This document shows, piece after piece, positions 23,293-34,929 of a stretch of DNA of 64,000 bases. The first letter of the stretch is position 1, and each line of letters starts with the position of its first letter. The notes under the pieces are model-generated. The model worked only from the letters and a program-made list of their open reading frames with translations. It searched no databases and had not been told where the DNA came from. Source of the DNA: Alopecurus myosuroides (Eukaryota; Streptophyta; Magnoliopsida; Poales; Poaceae). The position numbers and the translations under genes are program-made. The DNA lies in contig CM054062.1 of assembly GCA_028641055.1 (NCBI GenBank), positions 232,256,696 through 232,320,695 of the forward strand, read 5' to 3'.

Positions 23293-23842
23293 TGTCGAGA
23301 CATCGTAGTAGAATTCATAGACTGAGGTGCCATGAACCTACGGGTAGAGACGTGAGGGGACGTGGTAGCACAACAACCAGGAACACCAAATTTACCCAGG
23401 TTCGGTACGTCGCCGCTAGGCGGCATTCCTACTCCTGCAATCTCACTAAATCAGGGCTGAAGCCTGAAGTATACAAATTACAATGTGAGTAGGGTTTCGC
23501 TAACTCGGCGAGAATCAACTTCTCGGCGAGTTAACTTCTAGTTAATTGTCTATCTGTTGTCTTTCTTCTCTCCCGTACGGCTTTATATAATAGCCGGGTT
23601 GGCGCTTACAGAAAGGAAACCTAGAAGAATACGGAAAGTATCTTAACTTGGAAAGAAGGAATCCATCTTCTACTCCAAGCCGCACCACTTTGGGCCGTGG
23701 TCCGGGTTCTTCTAGAATCCGGCTTCTGCGCGTCAGCTTACTGGGCCGCCTAATGGACTGTGATCCATTACCAATAGGCCACCCTGGTAATCCGGCTCTT
23801 AGGATAATGCCGGATATACCCATATTCAGTATATATCCGACA
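23293..23842 (-). repeat. RLG3 3' LTR
   Basis: TGTCGAGACATC...TATATCCGACA on the + strand; pairs with 30485-31042 and is homologous to the RLG2 LTR. Confidence 0.92.
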
Positions 23843-23856
23843 GTAGCCCCCAAGAA
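23843..23856 (-). other. RLG3 polypurine tract
   Basis: Minus strand TTCTTGGGGGCTAC directly precedes the 3' LTR start TGTCGG. Confidence 0.75.
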
Positions 23857-24485
23857 GGATTGAGACTTGATTCTTCCACCTCTCGTCAACTCACATTCTG
23901 CTCCGAGAAATGTTGGCTCTTTGTCTCGATTCTTTTTTTTTTTCCAAAACTTCATAACGCATAACTCGAATTTCATAAAAATCCGGCTTTCGCTTCCACG
24001 AACCTTCGTGGGGAAGGAGTTTCTTGACATGTAACTCAAAACTCGGATTTTCCAGAATCCGACTTTTCTTCCTCGAGCCTTCGTGGAGAAGGAACCTCGT
24101 GACGTCAGCGATAAAAGCGTGCTGACATCACGGACGTTTGGGTTCAGTCAAATCCTGAAACGTATCTCTAACAGATTCTCGCGGGAGACGATGAGATATC
24201 ACTAATAATTCCGCCTCCTCATTTCCCGGATTTTCTAGCGTGACACGCGTCGCAGATCTAACGGTCAAAAGAGCCGTTAGCACGTATCTTAACGTTTTTC
24301 CGGCTATGAATAGCCGCCCTCGGGCTCTCCGGTTGCCCTTCCGCTCTCACTCCAGCTTCCAAGCCCCCAAGCGCCATTGCTCCCGAGCTAAGGTTTTCAC
24401 CAGTGCGAGCAGAGCCCGTGTTCGTTCCCCACCGTCCCCATAATTCACCATAGGAGGTTCGGGATCTTCCCCGCGCCGCCTACGA

Positions 24486-27400
24486 ATGGCCACCGTCGAC
24501 TCACCGCGCGCTGCAGAGGAACACTCCGTCTCCGTCGACATCGACGAGATTATCAACAACATGGACCCGCAGCTCGATTCTCCGAGCCGCGCCGCCGCGA
24601 ATACGCCGGAGGAACCTGCCGGAGATCTGGACCGCGAGGATTCTCTTCTAGCGGCCGAAAAATTGGCGGCATCCGCCTCACCGCCAAAACGGCAGAAGAA
24701 AAGATCGTCCTCGTCGGCGAGGAGCTTGATGCCGCTGCCGGAGCGGAGGACGACGGCGAGATGTCCGGGATCTGGAGCCGATGCAACTTGGCTCCTTCCC
24801 TCCTTCCGACAATGGAGAAGGAGGGGCTGGTTGTGAAGGGGAAATGGCGGCACGAGGAGGACGACTCCGAGCCCTTGCCAAGAGCCGGGGAAATGGTTCT
24901 CCTCACATCGCACATCAGCCGAGGTATGGGGTTTCCACCTTCCGCCTTTTTCCTCCAAGTTCTAAACCACTACAACCTTCCTCCAAACTCCATTCTATAT
25001 CTTGCCGGGTTACAGGCCCTCTTTGAAGGGTATCTAGAATTAGAGCCTAGGTTAGACTTTTGGCAGTACTATTTCGGGGTTAAGAAAACCCGTATGATGG
25101 TGCGCTCCCAACTTGCGGGACCATATCCTTCACCCTACGTAGATTTAGGGAGGATTTGTTCCCCAAGATCAAAACCTCAGAATCCGTCAAATTTTGGACG
25201 GGTTCCTTCTTCTACCACCAAGACGTCCCGTTTCCTGGGAAGGAAACAGGGATTCCACCTTTCGCCAACTGCGCTGCCACTCCCTAAGACAACTGGGTAG
25301 TGGACGCAGTTCAAACCTTGCCGCCGGATCTTCTAAGGATCAAACGGCGCATCGCAAAGCTCGTTTCCATGTCTCCTCCTCTCACCGGCATGGAAATAGT
25401 CTTATGCTGGTTAGAGAGGCGAATTCAGTCTCTGGCCCACCACGGTCCCCAGCTCTTGTGCGAATACTCGGGAACCGACGACGCCATGCGGACAACGAAC
25501 AAGTCTTTGACAGCGAAAGATTTGAGGAAGCGCGTTAACTAGTTGGTCGCAGAACGCGACCAATATGAGGAAAGCCGACCAATGTACACGGCGACAAACC
25601 CGGCTCCAAAGGTATGTCTTTTCATTTTGGGCTTCGGTTTTGCGTTTCTTCTTTCTCGGATAATTATTTTAACCCGGACTTTGTCTTTTTTGACAGATTG
25701 TCGATCTTCCCGAGGCAGATCTTGCAACCAATGCCGAGTTGGACGCAATGCGTGCCAAGCAGGCGGTCGGAAACGCAAGAAGACTTCCGCTACTCAGGAG
25801 GTAATCGATCTTGATGTAGTTCCCGTTGCTACTTCCAGGTAAATCATCCGGGTTACTTTTTTCTATGCTTTTTGCCGCAGGGATTCTTATTCTTTTCTCG
25901 GAATTCTAACATCTCGGATTTTATATTTCTAGCCTGGATCCGACAACGTTGAAGCCAAAAGGCCGGAAGAAAATCAAGTCTGTGGCTCGGAGAGGACCAC
26001 AACCTTCTCCTGCTGCTGCTCCAGACACTCCGGTCACAGCCGTGGAGGGAAACACTGCTGCCAGGGAAGAAGAAACCCAGCAGACCAGCCAGCCTATTGT
26101 GCCGGAAACGTACACGAGGGAAAGGGCGGTGCCAGAAATGGGTGTTCCTTCTCATACAGCTGAGGAGGAGTCCATTCCAACTTTCGACAAGGAATTCAAG
26201 GTAAAAGAAGAGACTTTTGACGAACACGAATTTATAAAACCGTGGGCGACAAAACACTTCGCTCATGCTCCTTTAATCCGTCCTTGGCCAAAAGGCGGGT
26301 TTGTTGTAAGGAATAACTTCGTATTTTCACCTCGGCAGGTCATCCAGGACGGCCTCTGCCACGTCAGGATTCTTTTTGCAGAGTATGCAAAAGAATTCAA
26401 CGAAAACTTGTTGGGTCTGCAAAGGATGAGCCAGGTAATATCTATAGCCCCCAAGCAATAAATCAAATGCATACTTTTGTCTTAGTGCTTTTTTCATTGT
26501 TGTGCTTGTTTTTTGCTTAAGCATTATTTATCTCTATTCCGTGTCTCAGCAAACTACTGAAAACATCAACATGGAAGTTTTCAACAAACTTACCATCAAG
26601 AACAATGAGGTGAAAACCCTTCTTAAAATTCTTGAAGATAAGGAGGCGGATCTCGCATCTATTCAGCAACAGCTGAATGAATCAGCAGGTAAAAGATTTC
26701 TCTGATTCCACTTGTGAGTTTTTCTAAGTAATTTTCTGAGTTTTTAACTCTTCCTTTACTTTCTTTTTAGCTTCTTTGGCGAAAGCCAAACAAATTGCTG
26801 AAGATGCCGGCAACGCCGAGAACCTTCGCCGCGAGAACCTGGATCTTCACAAGGTGACTGTGAAGCTCCAGAAGGAACTGGAGGCCAGCCAACTAGCTGT
26901 TGGCATTGCCGAATCTAAGGCCTCCAGCCAGGCCGAGAAACATAAAGCTACAATCAGGGAGCTGGAGAACGCCCTGAACCAGCGCCTGGAAAAAGGCACC
27001 GAGATAGATCGGATTCTCGGTAAGTAACTTGTCCTTTAACGGATTTTTCTTGTATCCCTTCTCCTGTTTTTCCTAACATTTGTTTGTTGATTGAGAGAAT
27101 CCGAGCTTTCAGGGAAATCTTCACCGCGCTCAAGGCCGCGGGGATGCTACTTATTAATAAGTACATTCCCGAGAAATCTGGGGAGCTCTCGGAAGTCAGC
27201 AAACTTCCTGAGGCTATTGTGGAGGTGGCGAACCGCAAGGAGTCCTAGCTCCGCTCCACGGCTCGTGGTGTTGCACGCATGGCCCTTGGGCTCATGCGTA
27301 TGCACTACCCCACTGCCAAATCTTGGCGCGTGGCGTCCGGCATTCCACAAGGATACACGGATGCTCATCGTACCAGCATCTTTGATGAAATCAAAGGTCA

Positions 27401-27509
27401 CGCCACCAAGATCGCCAATATGGTGAACATCTCCACCTTCTACCCCGAGGAGGAAATCCCGACAACTCCTGAGGAATCCAGGTGCGAAGAAGAAGACTCG
27501 GATGCCTGA
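24486..27509 (+). pseudogene. Antisense multi-exon gene of RLG3, Transposase_28-like
   Basis: It runs opposite to RLG3, between integrase and 3' LTR. ATG at 24486. Exon 1 (24486-25611) has an acidic N-terminus and a basic patch (PPKRQKKR), then MSGIWSRCNL and a block with SRGMGFPPSAFF, NSILYLAGLQALFEG and RLDFWQYYFGVKK, the pattern of the plant 'Transposase_28 / putative gypsy type transposon' domain. Introns with GT/AG ends lie at 25612-25696, 25839-25932, 26435-26549 and 26689-26770; a fifth starts at 27020. Exons 4-5 code for a coiled coil. The last exon has AAGMLLINKYIPEKSGEL and ends EEEDSDA, stop at 27507. Defects: frameshift between the basic patch and the domain (about 24690-24760), another near 25145, and in-frame stops near 25290, 25540 and 27247. 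Its function in the element is not known to me. Parts may still be transcribed. Confidence 0.75.
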
Positions 27510-28139
27510 GGAAGCTGCTTGGTCCTGGGTAGAAGATAGGAAAATAGAAGCATTACTGATCTTACAATGTAGCACTTATTGTAATGCTATCTATTCTTTT
27601 GTATAAACAAGTACTCCGATTTTGCAGTTAAATTATTAAGTCTTTGCAAGTTTTCCGGGTTTTAATTCCTTTATCTTCTAAGTTCTCTGGTTTGTATGTC
27701 TTAACTGTCCTTAGTGTTTGAAATGACTCAATAGTACATAATCTTCATGCCAAGTGACTAGGTACAACCAATTAGTCGAAACTCGGAAACATGGATCATG
27801 CTAAAGGCAGTTTTACTGACTAGTTCGAGTGACCCAACATAAAAAAAATCAGATAATACTTAGAGAAAAAGTAAGGAATTATGAAAAAGTATGAAACTCA
27901 GGCACGCAGGCACAATCTGGGTTTCCTTAAGCCTCCTTAGGCTGAGTAGCATTCAGTTTTTATAACTCCGAGCACGCAGGCACAATTCGGGTTAACATTG
28001 AGTATTTTAAAAGATCATTGGGAAATAGATAAAATGGACTTATGCTTTGTATGAAAATAGATAAACCAGTGATGCATGAATTCCGACAACTTTATTTCAT
28101 GATCTCAAAGATGTTTACATAGAAATTGAACTAAGTGTA
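27510..28139. other. RLG3 spacer between antisense gene and pol 3' end
   Basis: No coding sequence. GCACGCAGGCACAAT occurs twice (about 27903 and 27972) in a short diverged duplication. T-rich sequence with TTGTAATG-type signals follows the antisense gene and could hold its polyadenylation site. Confidence 0.5.
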
Positions 28140-29241
28140 GAAGGGACATAACTGCTGGATGCTCCAGAGCCTTTTCGTCTCTCCTAGCTCAATATCTATC
28201 TTTCTCTTTCTTTTGCGATTAGGACGCTTGGGATCATCTTCCGTGTCTCGAATATCTACAAGATATTAAGATCCATTTTTCATAGCCTTGCTAATGACAA
28301 ATGGTCCCCCCCCAGACTGGGGCTAACTTGCGCTTCCTTTCTTGCACCAATCTTAGCACTGGGTCGCCTTCTTTGAAAGATCGATGCCTGATTTTCCGAC
28401 TATGGTAGCGTCTCAATCCTTGCTGATAAATGGCGGATCTTTGAAGCACAAGGTCTTGTTCTTCTTCTAAAAGATCGCGACATCCTGTCGAGCACATTCG
28501 GCATCCGAGTCATCGTAAGCCTGCACTCTTGGGCTATCATGGAGCATGTGCGTTGAAAGCATTGCTTCTATGCCATAAACCAAGAAAAACGGGGTTTGCC
28601 CTGTTGATCTATTTGGCGTCGTTTGAATACTCCAAAGCACGGAAGGTAATTCTTCTACCCATGCTCCAGCTGCTCTATGAAGAGGAGATTCGAGTCTTGG
28701 GCGTATGCCTTGTAGGATTGAGCTATTCATTCTTTCAACATGCCCATTGGATTGTGGGTGAGCCACAGATGCAAGGTCTAGGCGTATTCCCGTTTGTAGG
28801 CAATATTTTGCCAACTCTCTAATAGAGAAATTTGTCCCATTGTCGGTGATTACACTGTGTGGAACACCATATCTCATGACTACGTCAATGATGAAGTTTC
28901 TGGCAGTCACGCCGTCAAGTTTCTTGATGGGTTTTGCAGTTTTGAATGGTCCCATCATATCTAGCCCCCAGACCGTGAACGGCCATGTTATGGGGATAGT
29001 TTTGAGTGCCTGAGCTGGCATAATCGTCTGCTTGGCGTAATACTGCCATCCGGCACATGTGTTTACTATGTGTTCGGCATCTATCTTGGTTGTGAGCTAG
29101 AAAAACCCTGCACGGAATGCTTTTTTGACTATGCTTTTTGATTGAGCATGGTGTTCGCAATCTCATGCATGGATTTCTTGCAAGATTTCTCGTGCTTCTT
29201 TTGGCGAAATACATCGCTGAAAAATTCCAATAGTGCTGCGC
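28140..29241 (-). pseudogene. RLG3 integrase (deleted core)
   Basis: Minus strand. The zinc-binding region is degraded (near 29020-29240, with AEHIVNTCAGWQYYAKQ). The core follows with WGLDMMGPF (first Asp), VITDNGTNF (second Asp) and HPQSNGHVERMN (catalytic Glu), then VYGIEA. Between the first Asp and AKPIKKLDG, about 19 residues normally present in Tat integrases are missing, so the fold is broken. A frameshift separates the C-terminal part, which has LQRSAIYQQGLRRYHSRKI and the FKEGDPVLRL motif. A C run at about 28307-28314 disrupts the last block. Integrase inserts element DNA into chromosomes; this copy cannot. Confidence 0.8.
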
Positions 29242-29937
29242 TTATACAGGCAAACTATTAATTACCGTGTATCCTTTGCATCGACGATGTATCTGTCTTT
29301 GCAAGACCTTGTCTGCTCCATCCGGGAACTTATGATCAACTAAGAAGTTTAAGTATGGAATTGTCCAATCTGGGTTAACGAGCAGAATTTCAATTGACTC
29401 GGAAACGAGAGGATAACCAACATCTCCACCTTTGATTGATGGTTCGTGCAAATGCTGGATAAACACACTAGGTGGTAGGGTTCTCACTCTTTTCGATCCC
29501 ATGCGGGTTAATGCATCCGCATTCCAATTTTCTTCCCTTTTGGTGTGAAGTACTTCAAATCCAAGGAAGCAAATTGCAAACTCGTCCACCGTTCTCCGAT
29601 ATTCGGCCATGATGGGGCTTTTGACGTCCCATGTTTGGTTTAGCTGATCCTGTACCAAATCAGATTCACCGTAGCATAGTATGCATTTGACGTCTATTTG
29701 TTTTGCAATATGCAATCCATGAAGAAATGCTTCGTATTCTGCCATGTTATTACTGGCGTTGAGGTGTATCTGCAATACATACTCCATAATGTCACCTTTT
29801 GGGGATTTTAGCACTATACCAGCTCCAGCGCCTTCTTTCATCTTGGATCCATCAAAGTGTATGATCCAGTATTCCGACTCCGGCATTGTTGTGTTCGCCA
29901 TTGCTTCTGTCCAATCAGCGACAAAATCTGGCAACAC
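29242..29937 (-). CDS. RLG3 archaeal-like second RNase H (aRNH)
   Basis: An open frame of 231 codons. WIIHFDGSKMKEGAGAGIVL carries the first catalytic Asp and NMAEYEAFLHGL the Glu. YGESDLVQDQLNQTW aligns where relatives have GDS, so the third acidic residue is Glu rather than Asp. NADALTRMGSKR supplies the last Asp. This extra RNase H, besides the one attached to reverse transcriptase, is diagnostic of the Tat lineage and probably replaced or supplemented the original activity. The frame is separated from the upstream RNase H by a stop at 29938, so it is no longer part of an intact polyprotein. Confidence 0.8.
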   Translation of the reverse strand: MLPDFVADWTEAMANTTMPESEYWIIHFDGSKMKEGAGAGIVLKSPKGDIMEYVLQIHLNASNNMAEYEAFLHGLHIAKQIDVKCILCYGESDLVQDQLNQTWDVKSPIMAEYRRTVDEFAICFLGFEVLHTKREENWNADALTRMGSKRVRTLPPSVFIQHLHEPSIKGGDVGYPLVSESIEILLVNPDWTIPYLNFLVDHKFPDGADKVLQRQIHRRCKGYTVINSLPV

Positions 29938-30267
29938 CTAGGATTTAATTGCCGTCTGGGGTTGGTACTTAATGTCGATCACGGCTAGCTCAATGCCCCA
30001 TTTGGCTACTCGGCATGTTGCGTCCGCATTGTGAATTATATCCCCTAGTGGTGTTTTGCTTACCACTGTTATGGAATGTCCTTGGAAATAATGGCGGAGT
30101 TTTCTAGATGCAAAAAACACGCCATATGCCAGCTTTTGATAATGTGGATACCTTTGCTTTGACTCGGAGAAAACTTCGCTAACATAGTATACGGGATGCT
30201 GATCCGGTATACTTTGATCTTCTTTCCGCCTTTCTTCAATTATCACAGCGCTAATAATCCTGTTTGT
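29938..30267 (-). pseudogene. RLG3 RT-linked RNase H remnant
   Basis: Residues begin TNRIISAVIIEERRKE and continue PVYYVSEVFSESKQRYPHYQKLAYGVFFASRKLRHYF and later DIIHNADATCRVAKWGIEL. This matches the C-terminal RNase H linked to Gypsy reverse transcriptase. The whole reverse transcriptase and protease upstream are missing. It is fused in frame to the gag start. Confidence 0.8.
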
Positions 30268-30495
30268 TGCAGTTAATCCGATAAAGATATTTGTAGATCC
30301 AATCGGTAAAACGCAGGCACTTACCAGATGATTCCGTGCTGGCATGTACGATCCATTGTCGAGGAAGCGCCCGACGCCGTTGTCGAATTCCAAGCTTCCG
30401 ACAGTTATGGTACTACCGATTTCGCCAAGTATCCCCGATCGAAACTTAACGTCTGACGTCGTCAGCCCCACGGTGGTCGCCAACTGTCGAGACAT
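30267..30495 (-). pseudogene. RLG3 gag N-terminal remnant
   Basis: From MSRQLATTVG to NIFIGLTA, 76 codons align almost residue for residue with the N-terminus of the intact RLG2 Gag (from 11489). It then joins the RNase H remnant directly. The capsid domain is absent. Confidence 0.82.
30465..30482 (-). other. RLG3 primer-binding site
   Basis: Minus strand TGGCGACCACCGTGGGGC, one substitution from the RLG2 site. Confidence 0.78.
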
Positions 30496-31042
30496 CGTAG
30501 TAGAATTCATAGACTGGGGTGCCATGAGCCTACGAGTAGAGACGTGGGGGGGAGGGGGGACGTGGTAGCACAACAACCAGGAACACCAAATTTACCCAGG
30601 TTCGGTACGTCGCCGCTAGGCGGCGGTCCTACTCATGCAATCTCACTAAATCATGGCTGAAGCCTGAAGTATACAAAGTACAATGTGAGTAGGGTTTCGC
30701 TAACTCGGCGAGGATCAACTTCTCGGCGAGTTAGCTTCTAGCTAATTGTCTATCGGTTGTCTTTCTTCTCTCCCGTTCGGCTTTATATAATAGCCGGGTC
30801 GGGGCTTACAGAAAGGAAACCTAGAAGACTATGGAAAGTATCTTAACTTGGAAAGCAGGAATCCGTCTTCTACTCCAAACCGCACCACTTTGGGCCGTAG
30901 TCTGGGTTCTTCTAGAACCTGGCTTCTGCACGTCAGCTTACTGGGCCGCCTAATGGACTGTGATCCATTACCAACAGGCCACCATAGTAATCCGGCTCTT
31001 AGGACAATGCCGGATATACCCCTATTCAGTATATATCCGACA
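30485..31042 (-). repeat. RLG3 5' LTR
   Basis: Pairs with 23293-23842. A GGGGGGGAGGGGGGA stretch near 30548 accounts for most of the length difference. Confidence 0.92.
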
Positions 31043-31047
31043 ATAGG
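31043..31047. repeat. RLG3 target-site duplication, right (ATAGG)
   Basis: Identical to 23288-23292. Confidence 0.9.
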
Positions 31048-32766
31048 TATGATTAAAAAAACTTTTTATTGTGCATTTAATGATATTGTGATAATTATTT
31101 TTCCTATAAATTTGGTCACTCTTTATATTGTTTTACTTTGACCAAAGTTTATATGTTTTCTTTTGAGAAAGGGAGGTTGTAAAATTTGTGAAAATTAACA
31201 AAATTAACCTGTAAACTTATCTTAGCATAAAATAAACCTATTTATATATTTTTAAACTAACCCTTTTTTGTGGCGCCCGCACGGAAGGTGCCGCGTTCTG
31301 AAGTGCACCACCCTAGCCTAGGGTGTTACACTAACCGTCAGCATGCATGTTGGGACCAAGTGTGTGGTCATGTACCGTCGGCTACAGGGTGTCACTACTA
31401 CGATACCCACTATCTCATCTGGTTCTCGTGCATAGACTTACGGCGCCCCCCCCGCCCCCCTCCCCCCCCCCCCGACCGCTTCGCTGCATAAGGTGCTAAT
31501 AAGCATGCCTTATTGGAGCCGGGTTTCCGGGCCGGCTGTGAAACGGCACCCTCAAACGGTTTCTTAAAACGGGCCGACTCTGATATGTTGGTCATCGGTA
31601 GCGGATGAACATAATGGCCGACGTTGCCACATGAGGCGGCCTATTTTGGCGGCCGACTCTAGCAAATCCAGGATGTCCGATCCGAATATTTATAAATGTG
31701 AGTCGGTTTAAAAAACGTATTATGAAAAGCGGCGGCTCTGATTTACAGTCGGCTGATGATTTGTTGCAGACTCCGAATATGTCTGGACGGGGTACGTAAT
31801 TTCAGAAATTCAGTACTATTATCGGATGGGCCGGATTTTGCCGGATATCGGTGCAAATGAGTACATATATTGATAATTGAGCATTGTCATTGTAGTACAT
31901 ACAGGAGTAGTACTTAATTCGTAGAATCATCACAAACCTTGATCTAAATCCTAGAAGAGCTAGGTCATATGTTTGAAATACCCTACTGTACAGAATACTA
32001 GCTGTCACATTACTTGATGAAGAGAGCGTTGATCCTTTCAGCGCAGAGAGCGACGAACGATCCGATTTTAATCCAGCATTGCTAACAAATTCATTCCAGA
32101 GTATCTTCTCCAGCGTAAATCCGCCTCTTTTATCTATAAACCACGGTACATTGGCTTTATGGCTTGATCATTCTATCGACAAGGATAGTACACCCGACGA
32201 GGGGATGCTGAATTTTTGTGAAATCCATTTCCAATATTCTGCAAATTGGACCAGACATATCAATAATGTTGCACGTAGAATTCCAATATGTGAACGGGCA
32301 TTTGAGTTTGACTAATTAGGTTGTTACTTACTAGTGTAGCACCCCCAGTGTCTCTCTATAACCTTATGGGAAATAAGAAAATCTAAGCTTTGATAGTGAT
32401 TTCTAGCGAAATCAACAATTCTTTGTAGATGTTTAGAACGTAGTGACCACAATGATTCATTGTATTCGAAATAATCAAGTACTTCTGCGTATTCTAAAAA
32501 ATAAGAAATAAACTACAACATTTTAAATTAATATCTAGCTATGTAGTATGAGGTTGTAATTCTGAAGAAACTAATAACAACAGACATGAATTATGCATCA
32601 GCTATTGATTGTTAATTTCGTTACCTTGCATAGCTAACGGGTACGGAAACACATTGACTTGTTGATCTGCATATCATACATTACAAGTAATGTTAGTACA
32701 ATATACGTCTGCATACATGTCTACAGATCCATACTTAATTTACATACATACACACACACATATATA
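31048..32766. other. Intergenic, no gene recognised; C-rich tract
   Basis: Contains a C-rich tract at about 31446-31473 (four C runs interrupted by single G or T) and several 'GGCCGACTCT'-type short repeats around 31560-31740. A CA/TA-rich stretch lies just before the Helitron. No domain-bearing ORF seen. Confidence 0.5.
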
Positions 32767-34514
32767 TCTTTACCTAATAATAAAAGGAGGAAGGTTTCTT
32801 CCGGTCCAAGACCAATTTTACTATATTACCCTCCCACTAAATCTATACGCAATGAAACCTCACGTGGACCATCAGGAGAACCCCAATTATTCTGACAAAT
32901 CACAATTTAACTCGATGAGACATGAAGCAAGAGTGCCGGCGACCACGACGGAGCGAAGTCGACACCGTCGCAGCTTCCTTGCGCCCCGCCCAGCAAACTG
33001 TGCTTGAACCAAACCAACCCCTGGGAGGGCTGATGAGAGAAGAACAACATAGACCCTCTCTGCGCGGCCCTTGGAGGTGGTCTGGATGACAGCCGGTCAC
33101 CTGTCGTCATGCTGCTGATACCGCCAGCGTGTTCGCTCCGCAACCGCAAGGCGTCCTCATGATCTCAGCGCCACGAAAGATGGTCGCTCCTCCCGGCGCG
33201 CTCGCTATGAACATATCCAGCGTAGTAAAGAACGCATCACCGTGTCGTCCACAACGGGGCGTCCCTCCCTCCAGTAAGACGATGTATGTTCTGTCTGCCT
33301 GTCGGTCCCGATTTATTGCCATCGTTGCCCAGTGAAGCCTATGTCGCCGTCGCCGCTAGGGTTTGACCTTGGTGCCATGATAAAGTCAAATTCGTCGGCG
33401 GATCGGCGTCCCATTCCATGAGAATGTCAGATTCTTCGACGCCATGCAATACATGAGAGATTGAGGTACAAGAGAGGGGATGGTCTATGGGTGGGGGCAC
33501 GGTCGAGAGTAGCAGAACAGGGATGCCATGAATATGAGCAGCATAAACGTGGTGATTTGGTGCCTTGGTGGAGGGATCAGTCATCCCGAAAGGTACAGGG
33601 GCTGCTAGATGATATCTGCAGGTATGCTTGTGTTACACGTTTTACATGTTCCATGAATTGCCCAACTAGAATAGTCATGCATATGACATTGTATATGATG
33701 GCGTTAAGAAGGCCACATGATTGCTTGGAAAAGCAGCTTATTTCTTACTCAGTTAGCTGTTACTATGGTCGTTAAGGCTGCCAGTTACCATGCATGTTGT
33801 AAACGGACAGATAATTTTCAAGTTTTCACACATAATCTAAGGATTTTCCTGACTCCTCAGTGTTATGGTGGTATCCTACCTTCCCTTAATACCTATGTGA
33901 TATGCAATATGTAAGTTAAACAAATGAGAAACAGAAATCAGAATTCTGTGATTTTTTCTTCCTTGGGTAAATTCATCAAATGAATATTTGAGCTATCTGA
34001 TCCATGTTAATCTAATTATCAACTTATTATTCTACTTTCTGCTCAGCACTCATCAGATTTCATGTTATAGTTGCATTGATTAGTTTTTGCATTTTCTACT
34101 TCATTTTGCTTTTTGGGAGTCTTGTAGTTTTATTTGACATAGAGAACCCTATAGGACGATAATACAAATCCACTGGAACTGAATCAGATTTCATGGGACA
34201 CACCCCAGTTTGGAAATTAAGCTACAAACACTAGGTGCCTAATCCTTACAAAGCAGGCAGGCGGGCATGTATCTAAACAACGTTGTTACTCGAGATATTT
34301 TACCGGACAGTTATGCTATTCTCGTGTCATCCCGATTCAATTCTACATTTCATAGCTAAATTCAAACCAAGACTAAGATAAATTCGAACTTATTTCAATG
34401 CACCCAGGATGATGTAACACGACAACCCCGTCATGCTGATGAGAATTTACTTTGGGCGCCTTAGCGACGTAGGTTTTTTTTTCTTCCGTTGCAACGCACG
34501 GGCAAGTTTGCTAG
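32767..34514 (+). mobile_element. Helitron A (1748 bp, non-autonomous)
   Basis: The 5' end is TCTTTACCTAATAATAAAAG. The 3' end is CCGTTGCAACGCACGGG (CCGT/ACGG stem) followed by CAAGTTTGCTAG. It is flanked by A (32766) and T (34515), as expected for Helitron insertion between A and T without target duplication. No Rep/helicase ORF, so it needs a helper. It contains a GC-rich exon-like piece (32935-33340) that looks like captured gene sequence. Confidence 0.85.
33107..33322 (-). pseudogene. Captured gene fragment in Helitron A
   Basis: A 71-codon minus-strand frame (MAINRDRQADRTYIVLLEGG...) that is GC-rich against AT-rich surroundings. The same frame is kept in Helitron B (53090-53305) with few changes. 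No domain recognised. Confidence 0.4.
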
Positions 34515-34528
34515 TATATATAACAAGG

Positions 34529-34929
34529 CTAAACGAGCGGGTCATTCTCGCCATTGGAGTGGTCAAATATAGTAGCTTTGAATAATTCATGGTGATCCAA
34601 ATTCACCACTATCTTATCAAAATAGTATAATCCGTAGTGCTTGACAAGATCGACCCAGTGTGCACCAGTTATCTCTTTGGTGTCCTCTTTTTTCTCGAGA
34701 ACAAATTTATACAGAAATCCATCTGGAGTTACAATTTTCATTTGGTCCCTAGTTGTGTTATTTATTTGTTTCCTGACACGGCAAGGAACAAACTATATCA
34801 AACAATAGTCATATATCGTTTTTACAAAACCAAAATTACAAGACACATAATCGATGTGTCTTGCACTGCTATTCAGGTGGTAGTTAAGCAAGCAATGATA
34901 TGCGAAAAACCGGTGAACTAATACATACC
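34529..34929 (-). pseudogene. Gene fragment, possibly B3-like, unit A
   Basis: A minus-strand exon (34741-34529) codes for MKIVTPDGFLYKFVLEKK, then GAHWVDLVKHYGLYYFDKIV and NLDHH. An upstream exon-like piece ends at 34929 with FVIRIPEDKNYM before a GTATGT donor. The arrangement of a short beta-rich domain with 'W..LVK...L...D.IV' faintly recalls plant B3-type DNA-binding domains, but this is weak. It lies just outside the Helitron 3' end but inside the duplicated unit. Confidence 0.35.

Larger units (their letters stand above)
23293..31042 (-). mobile_element. RLG3: complete but internally deleted Gypsy Tat-lineage element
   Basis: A 7750-bp minus-strand element with LTRs at 23293-23842 and 30485-31042, a primer-binding site, a purine tract and perfect 5-bp target-site duplications (ATAGG). 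The internal order on the minus strand is: start of gag fused directly to the end of the pol RNase H, a second (archaeal-like) RNase H, integrase, and then, on the opposite strand, an antisense multi-exon gene before the 3' LTR. A dual RNase H and an antisense gene are marks of the Tat/Ogre/Retand/Grande lineage. The LTRs differ at about 31 of 550 positions, which suggests about 2 million years at 1.3e-8 per site per year. Confidence 0.92.

Noticed and set aside
24347..24958. 203-codon minus-strand ORF
   Set aside because: Shadow of the first exon of the antisense gene; low-complexity and without domain.
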